A DNA stretch of 64,000 nt, taken from NCBI RefSeq assembly GCF_003201935.1, contig NZ_QJJL01000001.1, positions 124,001 to 188,000 of the forward strand, written 5' to 3'. Both the position numbers and the translations under genes were made by a program. Positions 50,019 to 58,862 of this stretch are shown here, in pieces. Each line of letters begins with the position of its first letter. Within the stretch, counting starts at the first letter, position 1. Below the pieces are notes generated by a model, which saw only the letters and a list, made by a program, of their open reading frames with translations, searched no databases and was not told the DNA's origin. This DNA comes from Loktanella sp. PT4BL (GTDB taxonomy: Bacteria; Pseudomonadota; Alphaproteobacteria; Rhodobacterales; Rhodobacteraceae).

Positions 50019-51680
50019 TTAGCCCCCCAGCTTTACGTTATCGATGCCGACGATGCGGTCGTAGCACCAGTAGAGCGCCATAACGAGCACAAGAAGGATT
50101 GTACCCAATGCGGCTGCAAGGCCCCAGTTCAACGAGCTTGAAATGTGATAGGCGATCCGGTTGGAGATAAAGACACCATCGGTACCCCCCACGATCTCGG
50201 GCGTGATGTAGTAGCCAATCGCCAGAATGAACACGAGGATCGACCCCGCGCCAATACCCGGAACAGACTGCGGGAAGTATACCCGCCAGAAGGCTGTCCA
50301 ATTGGTGGCGCCCAGTGATTTCGCAGCCCGCAGATAGGATGGCGGGATCGTTTTCATCACCGAGTAGAGTGGCAAGATCATGAACGGCAGCAAAATATGC
50401 GTCATCGCAATGATGGTACCGGTCGAGTTGTTCATCAGGATCAGACGGTTTGCGTCATCCACAAAGCCGAGCCATACAAGGATTTCGTTGATCACACCTT
50501 GTTGTTGCAACAGAACCTTCCACGCGGACGTCCGCACCAGAAGCGAGGTCCAGAAAGGCAGCAGCACAAGGATCATCAGCACGTTGGCGGTCCGCACCGG
50601 CAGGTTGGCCAGCAGCCACGCAATCGGATAGCCCAGCAGGATACAGCTGCCTGTGATGATCAGCGACATTTGCAATGTGCGGATGAAAAGCTGGATGTAA
50701 AGCTGCTGATTGTCAGGGCGCATGGACACGCCTTCGGGTGTCAGCTGCGCGTCAACGGCGTTGAGAAAGTAACCGGCGGTGTAGTTCGGGCTATAAACAA
50801 CAATTGTCTCCCAGACCTCTTTGTCGGCCCAGTCTTCATCAAGATCAAGGAATGCCTGTGCAAAGGTCAGATCCGGCAGGTCAGCGGCAGCAAGTGTTTG
50901 CAGCGCCTCGGCGCCCGGCCCTTTATATGCTGCCAGTGCCGGCCCTGTCGCAGGGTTACGCAGATCAATGGCAAGTGCGGCATAAACGGCCTCCCACGGG
51001 TCTTCCTCGGACACGACTTCTTCTTCGTCGATCACAGTCCAGATCGCCCAATCGGTATAGGCGGCTGCGGTTGTTGGCAGTATCTCGATGATGGCCTGCG
51101 ATGGCATAAAGCCGATGTCGGCGGACATGTCTTGCTCGGTCAGGTTTTCCCAACGTGCGCGCCGCATTTCAAGCATAGCATCACCGCCAGCACCGTTCAT
51201 CATTTCGAACCAGAAGGCGCCTTCCTCAAAGCGCGGATCCACATCTTCGATCGCGTCCTGAAAGACTTCGCCGATGGAATCCATGTTCCGCCCGGATGTG
51301 CGGAACAGCGAGGCAAGGCCGGTGGTTTCATAGTTCAGGCGGCTGCCCAGGCGGGTGTGCCTGCGGGCCTCAGAGGCGTTGAAGAGGTCGAAGAACATGT
51401 TCTGATAGACGTCTTCGGACGGCAAATCCTGCGTCGTGCTATCCCATGCAGCAAGTGCAGGCACCGTGCCGGGCAGCGTGTTCTCGACGATCTTGTTATC
51501 GACCGACCGGATCAGCATGGAAACGATCGGGATCACAAAGGTCAGAAGAACAAAAAATAGAAGCGGGGCGATCAGTGCCAGCGCCCGAAGTTTTTGGCGG
51601 CGAAGTGCGCGTCCCAGGCTTTCTTTGAGAGGCCTGCCGTCAGCAGCAAGCATTGGTCCCGAGCCGGTTGTATCACTCAT
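50019..51680 (-). CDS. ABC transporter permease, PotB-type, with a large periplasmic insertion
   Basis: This is a 553-residue permease. Helix 1 is near residues 34-57 (LIAPLLFFVLLTFVIPIVSM), and the remaining helices begin near residue 327. The EAA loop is in YLRAAKSLGATNWTAFWRVY. Between helices 1 and 2 is a hydrophilic, acidic insertion of about 265 residues that ordinary PotB proteins (about 280-300 residues) lack. It should face the periplasm, perhaps docking the binding protein. It follows a hairpin after the binding-protein gene. Confidence 0.9.
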   Translation of the reverse strand: MSDTTGSGPMLAADGRPLKESLGRALRRQKLRALALIAPLLFFVLLTFVIPIVSMLIRSVDNKIVENTLPGTVPALAAWDSTTQDLPSEDVYQNMFFDLFNASEARRHTRLGSRLNYETTGLASLFRTSGRNMDSIGEVFQDAIEDVDPRFEEGAFWFEMMNGAGGDAMLEMRRARWENLTEQDMSADIGFMPSQAIIEILPTTAAAYTDWAIWTVIDEEEVVSEEDPWEAVYAALAIDLRNPATGPALAAYKGPGAEALQTLAAADLPDLTFAQAFLDLDEDWADKEVWETIVVYSPNYTAGYFLNAVDAQLTPEGVSMRPDNQQLYIQLFIRTLQMSLIITGSCILLGYPIAWLLANLPVRTANVLMILVLLPFWTSLLVRTSAWKVLLQQQGVINEILVWLGFVDDANRLILMNNSTGTIIAMTHILLPFMILPLYSVMKTIPPSYLRAAKSLGATNWTAFWRVYFPQSVPGIGAGSILVFILAIGYYITPEIVGGTDGVFISNRIAYHISSSLNWGLAAALGTILLVLVMALYWCYDRIVGIDNVKLGG

Positions 51681-51724
51681 GTCGTCCCCAATCGTTTAAC
51701 GCAATTTTCAGTATTCATAGAAAT

Positions 51725-51750
51725 GGAAAGGGGCGAAACCGCCCCTTTCC
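51725..51750 (-). terminator. Intercistronic hairpin between binding protein and permease genes
   Basis: GGAAAGGGGC and GCCCCTTTCC make a perfect 10-bp stem with a 6-nt loop, 9 bp after the binding-protein stop. It probably attenuates transcription or protects the upstream mRNA, giving excess binding protein over permease. Confidence 0.75.
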
Positions 51751-51758
51751 GAAAGTGC

Positions 51759-52874
51759 TTACTGTGCAAGCCAGGCTTGGAACTTCGCGTCGATATCGTC
51801 GCGGTAGTCAGCCCAGAACTCATAGTTGTACAGGAAGGTGTTAGCAGCGTTCGCCGGGTCTGTTGGCATGTGCTGCGCCATCTCGATACCCAGTGTTGCG
51901 TGCTGGCCAACCAGTGGCGCAGAAGACAAACGTGCAGGACCGTAAGAGATGTACTTGGCCTGATCAGCAAGGCGCTGTGTGTCAGTCGCAAAGTAGATGA
52001 AGTCCAAAGCGCGCGCGAGACGCTCGTCGGACAGACCCTCTGGGATGATCCAGCCGTCAAGGTCGAACACTTGCGCGTCCCACATCATGCCGATTGGCTG
52101 GCCCTGCTCTTCGATCGCAGCAAACAGACGGCCGTTGTATGTGGAGCCCATGAAGACTTCGCCATCAGCCAGAAGCTGTGGTGTGTCTGCACCGGCGGAC
52201 CACCAGATCACGCTGTCACGGATCGTGTCGAGCTTGGCAAGCGCCTGCTCCTGGCCTTCTTCGGTTGCCAGAACGTCATAGACGTCTTCTTTTGCAACAC
52301 CGTCACACAGCAGAGCCCACTCAACGTTGTTGATGGGGCGCTGTTCCAGCGCGCGCATACCAGGATATGTTTCCAGGTCGAACACGTCGCAGATGTCGTT
52401 TGGCGCTTCTACACCGGCTGGCACCATGTCTGTGCGGTAGCCGAATGTTGTGGAATAGACGATCTGCGGGATAAAGCAGTCGCCAACCAGCAGGTCACCG
52501 AAGTCGTCAGAAGCAGATGTCCCGTCCGGCGCTGGCGCAAGGATCTCGTCAGGGTCGATTTCCATCGCAAGACCTTCGTCGCACAGACGCAGCGCGTCAG
52601 CGGCAACAACATCAACCACATCCCATGTGATCGAACCGGCTTCGTTCATGGCACGCAGCTTGGCCACAGCTTCGGCAGAGCTTTCGTCCCATGTGATGGT
52701 AACACCTGGGTTCATCGCGACATATGGGTCAGCATATGCGTTGATCTGCGACGACTGGTATGCACCACCCCAGCTGACCAGTGTCATGTCCGAAGCCATA
52801 TGACCGTCAGCAAGTGATGTCGTGGCGGACAGGCCCAGGGCCATTGTCGTCAGAATTGGTTTCGTAAACTTCAT
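51759..52874 (-). CDS. ABC transporter substrate-binding protein, PotD/spermidine-putrescine type
   Basis: The 371-residue periplasmic protein has a signal peptide (MKFTKPILTTMALGLSATTSLA). Its mature N-terminus, MTLVSWGGAYQSSQINAYAD, is typical of the PotD/opine-binding group. The body contains WDVVDVVAADALRLCDEGL and SADGEVF-like ligand-lobe segments such as LLADGEVFMGSTYNGR. The ligand is probably a cationic or amidino compound, by family and neighbours, but it is not proven. It is transcribed with the ATPase upstream and the permeases downstream. Confidence 0.9.
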   Translation of the reverse strand: MKFTKPILTTMALGLSATTSLADGHMASDMTLVSWGGAYQSSQINAYADPYVAMNPGVTITWDESSAEAVAKLRAMNEAGSITWDVVDVVAADALRLCDEGLAMEIDPDEILAPAPDGTSASDDFGDLLVGDCFIPQIVYSTTFGYRTDMVPAGVEAPNDICDVFDLETYPGMRALEQRPINNVEWALLCDGVAKEDVYDVLATEEGQEQALAKLDTIRDSVIWWSAGADTPQLLADGEVFMGSTYNGRLFAAIEEQGQPIGMMWDAQVFDLDGWIIPEGLSDERLARALDFIYFATDTQRLADQAKYISYGPARLSSAPLVGQHATLGIEMAQHMPTDPANAANTFLYNYEFWADYRDDIDAKFQAWLAQ

Positions 52875-52960
52875 TCTATTCTCCCGTTAAACCTGGTTTT
52901 TCGATGATGACCGCGCATACCAGGGCTAGCGCGGCCAATCTGATTGTGCTTAAGGCCGCT

Positions 52961-54067
52961 CTACGCGTCCAAAGCACGGCAATCTTCTGGCAACCAACCA
53001 ATTTCGATCTGCTCGCCGGGGCGAAGACGTGGTTGGTCGGGGGCGTTCCGTGTCTTCATGACAAATTCGGTCGACCCTGCAACACGCAGGCGCGTGCGGA
53101 AGATGTCACCCATATAGATGAACTCAAGCACTTCGGCCTTCAGCGTATGCGCGTCCGGAGACAAGCGTTCTTTGTTGGTTTCAACGCGTTCGGGGCGGAT
53201 CGACACTGTTGTGCGTTCACCCACCGCATTGACGTTCACAGGTACCGCGTCGATTTCCTCGCCGCTATCAAGCTGGACAACGCAGGTATTTTTTGCGTTG
53301 TCGATCTTGGTCACCTTGCCGCTGAGCGTATTATTCTCACCGATAAACTGCGCCACAAAGCTGTTTTGAGGTTGCTCGTAAAGCTCGTCGGGTGGGGCAA
53401 GCTGCTGGATACGGCCATCATCGAACACGGCAACGCGGTCTGACATGGTCAGCGCCTCTGTCTGGTCGTGGGTTACATAAACCGTGGTGATCCCAAGGTT
53501 ATGGGCCAGATCGGTAATCTCGAACTGCATCTTTTCACGCAGCTGTTTGTCCAGCGCGCCAAGCGGTTCGTCCATCAGCACCAGTTCAGGTTCGAAAACC
53601 AGCGCTCGGGCCAAGGCGACGCGCTGTTGCTGGCCACCCGAAAGCTGGGCCGGACGGCGGTTGCCGAATGCACCCATTTCAACCATGTCCAATGCGCGTT
53701 TGACCTTCTGTTCCCGCTCGGACTTGCCCATTTTGCGGACTTCCAGCGGAAAGGCGAGGTTCTCGGCGATGGTCATATGCGGGAACAGCGCATAGTTCTG
53801 GAACACCATGCCGATGCCGCGTTTGTGCGGGGGGATATCGTTGATGGATTTACCATCAAGCCGGATATCCCCGTGCGTCGCCGTCTCAAAACCGGCCAGC
53901 ATCATCAGACAAGTCGTCTTGCCCGAACCCGAAGGCCCGAGCATTGTCAGGAACTCGCCTTTTGGCATTTGAAGGTTGAGGTCTTTCACGACGAGCGTTT
54001 CGCCGTCATAACTCTTCTGCACTCTTTCGAATTCGACGAAAGAGTCGTTTTGTTTTGTATCGGCCAA
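52961..54067 (-). CDS. ABC transporter ATP-binding protein, PotA type
   Basis: This is a 368-residue ATPase with a C-terminal TOBE regulatory domain, as in PotA. It has Walker A GPSGSGKTT, signature LSGGQQQRVALARAL, Walker B LVLMDEPLGALD and the H-loop in YVTHDQTEAL. The preferred start is TTG 54067, which has AAGGGGAG at good spacing; the frame is open to a GTG at 54115 that lacks a ribosome site. It is the first gene of the ATPase-binding protein-permease-permease operon. Confidence 0.9.
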   Translation of the reverse strand: MADTKQNDSFVEFERVQKSYDGETLVVKDLNLQMPKGEFLTMLGPSGSGKTTCLMMLAGFETATHGDIRLDGKSINDIPPHKRGIGMVFQNYALFPHMTIAENLAFPLEVRKMGKSEREQKVKRALDMVEMGAFGNRRPAQLSGGQQQRVALARALVFEPELVLMDEPLGALDKQLREKMQFEITDLAHNLGITTVYVTHDQTEALTMSDRVAVFDDGRIQQLAPPDELYEQPQNSFVAQFIGENNTLSGKVTKIDNAKNTCVVQLDSGEEIDAVPVNVNAVGERTTVSIRPERVETNKERLSPDAHTLKAEVLEFIYMGDIFRTRLRVAGSTEFVMKTRNAPDQPRLRPGEQIEIGWLPEDCRALDA

Positions 54068-54406
54068 ATTTGGCTCCCCTTGTGTCGCAACATTTTTTAT
54101 CTCTGCGTTGGGCACATACTAACGTAAAAGCGTTGGTGGTTTGCAAGCAGATTTCCTGAGCGGTCTCTTTTTGGACAAAAAACTCCTTTTTTATATAGCG
54201 TTCAGCGCTGTAAATGAGGCAATCTGCCCCACGCGATGCCAAGAATCATGGCGTTTTATGAATCCGGTTTTGGAGGGATAGCAGTTTACCTGTAACCCGA
54301 TGACGCTCTTGTCACATGCGATGTCGCGAAACGCGAGGCGGGGCGCAGACGTCGCTGTAGCCTCTTGTGCAGTTGCACCGCGCATATGGCGAGAGGAACA
54401 CCGCAA
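54068..54406. promoter_or_regulatory. Divergent promoter region, ABC operon / DoeA-like gene
   Basis: This 339-bp interval is richer in A/T runs than its surroundings (about 54160-54200) and separates the ABC operon from the divergent hydrolase gene. It presumably holds both promoters. No strong palindrome or known box was found. If the GTG start of the ATPase is real, the interval is 48 bp shorter. Confidence 0.5.
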
Positions 54407-55591
54407 ATGACACACCCAGACCCCGCGTTCAGCGCCAAGGAATACGCCCGCCGCCTGAACAAGACACGCGCAGCGATGGCCGCTGCCGGACTGGATGTCC
54501 TGTTCGTCGAGGATCCTTCGAACATGGCGTGGATCACCGGCTATGACGGCTGGTCGTTCTATGTCCATCAGGGTGTCGTGGTCTTTCATGACGCTGATCC
54601 AATCTGGTGGGGGCGCAGGCAGGACGCCAATGGTGCGCTCCGCACGGTCTGGATGCAGGACGACCGGATCTTTGGTTATGCCGACCATTTTGTGCAATCC
54701 ACGGTCCGCCATCCCATGCAGGACCTTGCGCGCCTGCTGACCGAGATGGGCCATGCGAAGGCGCGTATCGGTGTCGAGATGGACAATTACTATTTCTCGG
54801 CCAAAGCCTACACCACGCTTTGCGCAGAACTGCCCAATGCGCAAATTCTGGATGCGACAGCACTTGTGAACTGGCAGCGTGCGGTGAAATCCGACGAAGA
54901 GATCGCCTTTATGCAAAAAGCGGCGCGCATTGCCGAAAACGTCATGGACGGGGTGATCGAGCGGATCGAACCCGGGATGCGCAAGAATGATCTGGTGGCG
55001 GAAATCTATGGCGATGTGATCCGTGGCGTTGGTGACGATTGGGGCGACTACCCTGCGATTGTGCCGCTTTTGCCCTCAGGCACAAATGCCGCCGCCCCGC
55101 ATCTGACGTGGGACAGCCAGCCTTTCAAACGTGGTGAGGGCACCTTTTTTGAACTGGCGGGATGTTATCGCCGCTATCACATCCCGTTTTGCCGCTCTGT
55201 TTTTCTTGGGACACCGCCTGATTTTCTCAAGCGCGCCGAAGCCGCTCTTGTAGAAGGGCTAGAGGCCGGCCTTGATGCCGCCCGTGCAGGCAATCGCGCA
55301 CAGGATATCGCGATAGCCCTCGCCGCCCCGCTGGAACGCGCCGGTATCGAACGCGGCGCGCGCTGCGGCTATCCCATCGGGCTGAGCTATCCCCCGGATT
55401 GGGGCGAACGGACGATTTCATTGCGCGAAGAAGACGAAACGATCCTTGAGCCGGGCATGACATTTCACTTTATGCCCGGTCTGTGGATGGATGATTGGGG
55501 TCTGGAGATCACGGAATCCATTCTTATTACAGAGGACGGACCGGCGGCCTGTTTCTGTGACCGGCCACGCAAGATGTACCTCAAGGACTAG
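54407..55591 (+). CDS. M24-family hydrolase, DoeA/EutD-like (ectoine hydrolase family)
   Basis: The 394-residue protein has the creatinase/aminopeptidase-P fold. It matches the DoeA/EutD branch, whose known members open the cyclic amidine of ectoine, by ITGYDGWSFYVHQGVVVF, WWGRRQDANGA, FGYADHFVQSTVRHPMQDL, VNWQRAVKSDEEIAFM and the C-terminal PHLTWDSQPFKRGEGTFFELA. The usual ectoine partners doeB/eutE, eutC, uehABC and enuR are missing, so the true substrate may differ. ATG 54407 has GAGAGGA upstream. The next gene, argE-like, is 6 nt away. Confidence 0.82.
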   Translation: MTHPDPAFSAKEYARRLNKTRAAMAAAGLDVLFVEDPSNMAWITGYDGWSFYVHQGVVVFHDADPIWWGRRQDANGALRTVWMQDDRIFGYADHFVQSTVRHPMQDLARLLTEMGHAKARIGVEMDNYYFSAKAYTTLCAELPNAQILDATALVNWQRAVKSDEEIAFMQKAARIAENVMDGVIERIEPGMRKNDLVAEIYGDVIRGVGDDWGDYPAIVPLLPSGTNAAAPHLTWDSQPFKRGEGTFFELAGCYRRYHIPFCRSVFLGTPPDFLKRAEAALVEGLEAGLDAARAGNRAQDIAIALAAPLERAGIERGARCGYPIGLSYPPDWGERTISLREEDETILEPGMTFHFMPGLWMDDWGLEITESILITEDGPAACFCDRPRKMYLKD

Positions 55592-55597
55592 GCGCGC

Positions 55598-56785
55598 GTG
55601 GTTGTCCCTCTTTCTTCGCCACGCGTGACGGACATCACGCAGCGTGCCCAGAGCATCCTGCAGCACCTTATCGGCTTTCCCACGATCTCGGCCGACAGCA
55701 ATCTGGCGATGATTTCGTGGATGGCGGAGCATATGGAACGTCAGGGCGCGCGCGTTTTTCTGGATCATGATGATACCGGCAGCAAAGCGAACCTCTTTGC
55801 GACGCTTGGGCCGGACGCGCGTGGCGGTATCCTGTTATCTGGTCATACCGATGTGGTCCCTGTCGCAGATCAGGACTGGGCCACGGACCCGTTCGCCTTG
55901 CACGAAGGTGACGGCCGCCTTTACGGGCGCGGTACCTGCGACATGAAGGGGTTTATCGCGGCCACGCTGGCCATTGCGGAAACTGTTGATGCAGACAAGC
56001 TGACGCGTCCGCTCCACTTCGCCTTTACCTATGACGAGGAAACCGGTTGTCTGGGCGCGCAATCGCTTGTCGGTGTCATGCGCGATCTTGGTTTGGTGCC
56101 TGACATTACGATCATCGGCGAACCCACAGAAATGCGGGTGATCGAGGGGCATAAAGGCTGCTGCGAATACACGGCGCATTTCACAGGGCTTGAGGGCCAC
56201 GGTTCCGCCCCTGATCTGGGTGTAAATGCGGCCGAATATGCTGTGCGCTATGTCACGCGGCTGATGGAGTTGCGCGAGGACCTGATTGCGCGCGCACCAG
56301 CGGACAGCAAGTTCGAGCCGCCTTGGACAACGATCAATGTTGGCCGTATTTCGGGCGGCGTGGCCCATAACGTGATCGCCGGCAAAGCCGAGGTTGAATG
56401 GGAAATGCGGCCCGTGCAGAACAGCGACGCCGATTTCGTCAAATCCAGCATGGCCCGCTATTGCGCGGATACCTTACTGCCCGCCATGCAGGCTGTCAGC
56501 CCTGACGCCAGCATCACCCTGACCACTGTGGGCGAAATCGCGGGACTTGAGCCGATGGCCGTGAACGCCGCGCGCGAATTGGTCGCCGAACTGACAGGCG
56601 CGAACGGCGCCGATCTGGTGGCTTTTGGCACCGAGGCAGGGCTTTTTCAGGCGCTGGGCAGCCATGTGGTGGTCTGCGGTCCCGGTTCAATCCAGCAGGC
56701 CCATAAGCCTGATGAATACCTTGAGATTGACCAGTTGGACGCCTGTATGAGCATGCTCTCGCGACTGGTGCGTTATATATCTTAG
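55598..56785 (+). CDS. ArgE-type N-acyl amino acid deacetylase (M20 family)
   Basis: This is a 395-residue zinc amidohydrolase of the ArgE/DapE family. Its metal-binding motif GHTDVVPVADQDW and the YGRGTCDMKGFIA segment lie near residues 88-130, with the catalytic glutamate in DEETGCLGAQ. GHGSAPDLGVNAAE is the dimerisation region. Acetylornithine is the classical substrate. Its place after a DoeA-like gene suggests instead deacylation of an N-acyl diamino acid released by that hydrolase. The start is GTG 55598. The stop overlaps that of the convergent DUF1989 gene. Confidence 0.87.
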   Translation: MVVPLSSPRVTDITQRAQSILQHLIGFPTISADSNLAMISWMAEHMERQGARVFLDHDDTGSKANLFATLGPDARGGILLSGHTDVVPVADQDWATDPFALHEGDGRLYGRGTCDMKGFIAATLAIAETVDADKLTRPLHFAFTYDEETGCLGAQSLVGVMRDLGLVPDITIIGEPTEMRVIEGHKGCCEYTAHFTGLEGHGSAPDLGVNAAEYAVRYVTRLMELREDLIARAPADSKFEPPWTTINVGRISGGVAHNVIAGKAEVEWEMRPVQNSDADFVKSSMARYCADTLLPAMQAVSPDASITLTTVGEIAGLEPMAVNAARELVAELTGANGADLVAFGTEAGLFQALGSHVVVCGPGSIQQAHKPDEYLEIDQLDACMSMLSRLVRYIS

Positions 56786-57633
56786 CGCCCGTGACTGCGG
56801 TCGTAGGCGTTAGGCGCCGGTGATGTGAAGGGGTCTGCACTTTCAAAGACATCAATCACCAGCGGATAGCACGCGGCCTTGTCCGAGGTATGCTCGTCCC
56901 CGCAATCACCGCCCGGGCAGGCAGAGAGGCCGACGATCAGGTCAATCTCTGCAAAGAATTCCAGATAGTCGCCCTTCCGCACAGGACTGGCCTTCATAAA
57001 GTACTGATGCGTGTCGTTGGTGAAACCGGTGCACATAAAGACGTTCAGGACGTCGTGCACATAGGGCTCTGCCTCGGCCAGTGACATGCCTGTGTGGTCT
57101 GCCAGTGCGCGGGTCAGGTTGGAATGGCAACAGTAGTGATAGTCGGACCCCGACAACAACCGTCCGGTGTAGGGATCGCAGCGTGTGCCGATCACGTCAT
57201 GTACAGATCCGCCGTCGGCATCCCAACCGTACCAATCCAGCGTGTCCTCTGTGATGGTCGCCATCGGGCGCATGTTCGGAAAGCGCGACCAAAGCCTGTC
57301 GCCGGTGGACAGATGTGTGCCATGCAAGGCGCGCGTTTTGCCGGAATAGAAATGTTCGGTCAGGTCAGTGGCGGACCATAGGTTCAGATCGCCGACCTGC
57401 GCGCCGTCCGGGCATGTAATCCGAAAGAATCCGCCCGCAGGGACGGTCGTGCAGCGCGCGTCGCGGGGCGGGATCACGCAGGTGTCGCGATGGGTGGCGC
57501 TGGCACGGCGGGTCTGCATCGCCGCATGGTCCGGCGGTGCAAGCGCATCAGTCGGATAGCAGATCACCGCAGGCTTGGTGCGGCGGGCGTCGGCATCGCT
57601 TGGGCGCGTAAAGGCGGGCTGATCAGGTTTCAT
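56782..57633 (-). CDS. DUF1989 (urea carboxylase-associated family) protein
   Basis: This 283-residue protein belongs to DUF1989, known mainly from urea carboxylase/allophanate hydrolase neighbourhoods; no enzyme activity is established. It has IPPRDARCTTVPAGGFFRIT, GDLNLWSATDLTEHFYSGKT, DYHYCCHSNLTRAL and the C-terminal GDCGDEHTSDKAACYPLVID with several conserved cysteines and histidines. These could bind a metal. It is convergent with the argE-like gene and divergent from the PLP-enzyme gene. Urea released by creatinase could explain its presence. Confidence 0.85.
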   Translation of the reverse strand: MKPDQPAFTRPSDADARRTKPAVICYPTDALAPPDHAAMQTRRASATHRDTCVIPPRDARCTTVPAGGFFRITCPDGAQVGDLNLWSATDLTEHFYSGKTRALHGTHLSTGDRLWSRFPNMRPMATITEDTLDWYGWDADGGSVHDVIGTRCDPYTGRLLSGSDYHYCCHSNLTRALADHTGMSLAEAEPYVHDVLNVFMCTGFTNDTHQYFMKASPVRKGDYLEFFAEIDLIVGLSACPGGDCGDEHTSDKAACYPLVIDVFESADPFTSPAPNAYDRSHGR

Positions 57634-57784
57634 GGGTGCATACTCGTCTCAGGGGATGTCGGGCGGAACCGTAGCTTTGAATGGCGGTCAAAGACCAGAC
57701 CTCGGATTCTTGGTTCAGATTTGCTAAAAGCACCTGTGGCGGTCAGAGTAACCGTGACGCGGAATTCTGAGCAAAAGGTGTCCC

Positions 57785-58840
57785 ATGGCTGAAATCTACA
57801 AAAATACGGTGCGTGGACATGGTTTGGCCGATCCGGCACCAGGTGATGCTTTTGACACCGAGGCCGTCACCCGCTTGCTTGATCAATGCCCCGCCCATCA
57901 TGCGACACCTCTGTTGGATTGTGAGGGCCTTGCCCGCATCACTGGTGCTGCCCGCGTTGTTTTGAAGGACGAGCGCACGCGGATGGGGCTGGGTAGCTTC
58001 AAGGCGCTGGGCGCGGCCCATGTTATTGCCCGTGATGCGGCCGATGTGGTGCGCGATACGGGTGTTGATTGGTGCAACGCACTGAACGGGCGCAGCTATG
58101 TTGCTGCCAGCGCAGGCAATCACGGGCTTTCGCTTGCTGCAGGCGCGGCCGTTTTTGGTGCGCGTGCGGTGATTTACCTGGCCGATACCGTCCCCGAAGG
58201 TTTTGCCGCACGTTTGCGCGCGAAAGGCGCAGAGGTCGTGCGCGCCGGTGCCAACTACGAGGAAAGCATGGCGGCCGCGTCTGTTGCAGCCGAGGAAGGC
58301 GACTTGCAACTTCTTTCAGACGGGTCGTGGCCGGGTTACACCAGATTGCCGTTTCACGTGATGGAAGGTTACACCCAAATGGGCCTTGAAATAGCACAGG
58401 CCTATGAGGGCACGCCGACCCATGTATTCTTGCAGGCGGGTGTTGGCGGGTTGGCAGCAGCGCTGGCTGAGAGTCTGCGTGCATACTGGGGCGACGGGCC
58501 ACGCATGATTGTGGTTGAGCCCGAGGCAGCGCCTGCGCTGATCGCAAGCATGAAGGCGGAGGCCTTGGTCACCACCCAGGGCCCTGTCTCCAACATGGGG
58601 CGTTTGGACTGCAAGACGCCCTCAATGTTGGCGCTGGGCATTCTGGCACGTGATGCGGATGATTTTACGACCATCACGGAAGGTGAAGCAGAGGCAGCTG
58701 TGGCGGCTTTGGCGGAACAGGGCATTAGGACCACACCGTCGGGCGCTGCGGGCGTTGCGGCGGCTTTGGCTGGCGTGGGGGACATTGATAGCAGATCAAA
58801 CGTGCTCTGCATTATCAGCGAAGGCCCGGAGGACGGGTGA
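57785..58840 (+). CDS. PLP-dependent enzyme, diaminopropionate ammonia-lyase-like
   Basis: This is a 351-residue fold-type II PLP enzyme. The PLP lysine lies in RMGLGSFKALGAAHVIAR near residue 70. The ASAGNHGLSLAAGAAVFGAR segment and GVGGLAAALA glycine loop are typical of the family. It resembles DpaL/YgeX, which degrades 2,3-diaminopropionate to pyruvate and ammonia, though it is shorter than E. coli YgeX. The neighbouring ArgE-like gene recalls the ygeX-ygeY pairing in E. coli. An alternative is a related threonine-dehydratase-like (EutB) enzyme. Confidence 0.78.
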   Translation: MAEIYKNTVRGHGLADPAPGDAFDTEAVTRLLDQCPAHHATPLLDCEGLARITGAARVVLKDERTRMGLGSFKALGAAHVIARDAADVVRDTGVDWCNALNGRSYVAASAGNHGLSLAAGAAVFGARAVIYLADTVPEGFAARLRAKGAEVVRAGANYEESMAAASVAAEEGDLQLLSDGSWPGYTRLPFHVMEGYTQMGLEIAQAYEGTPTHVFLQAGVGGLAAALAESLRAYWGDGPRMIVVEPEAAPALIASMKAEALVTTQGPVSNMGRLDCKTPSMLALGILARDADDFTTITEGEAEAAVAALAEQGIRTTPSGAAGVAAALAGVGDIDSRSNVLCIISEGPEDG

Positions 58841-58862
58841 TCAACCGCGCGTGCGCGCTCTG

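Noticed and set aside
54407-58840. A standard ectoine degradation operon
   Set aside because: Only the DoeA/EutD-like gene fits; DoeB/EutE, EutC, the ectoine transporter and EnuR are missing, and the PLP enzyme looks like DpaL.
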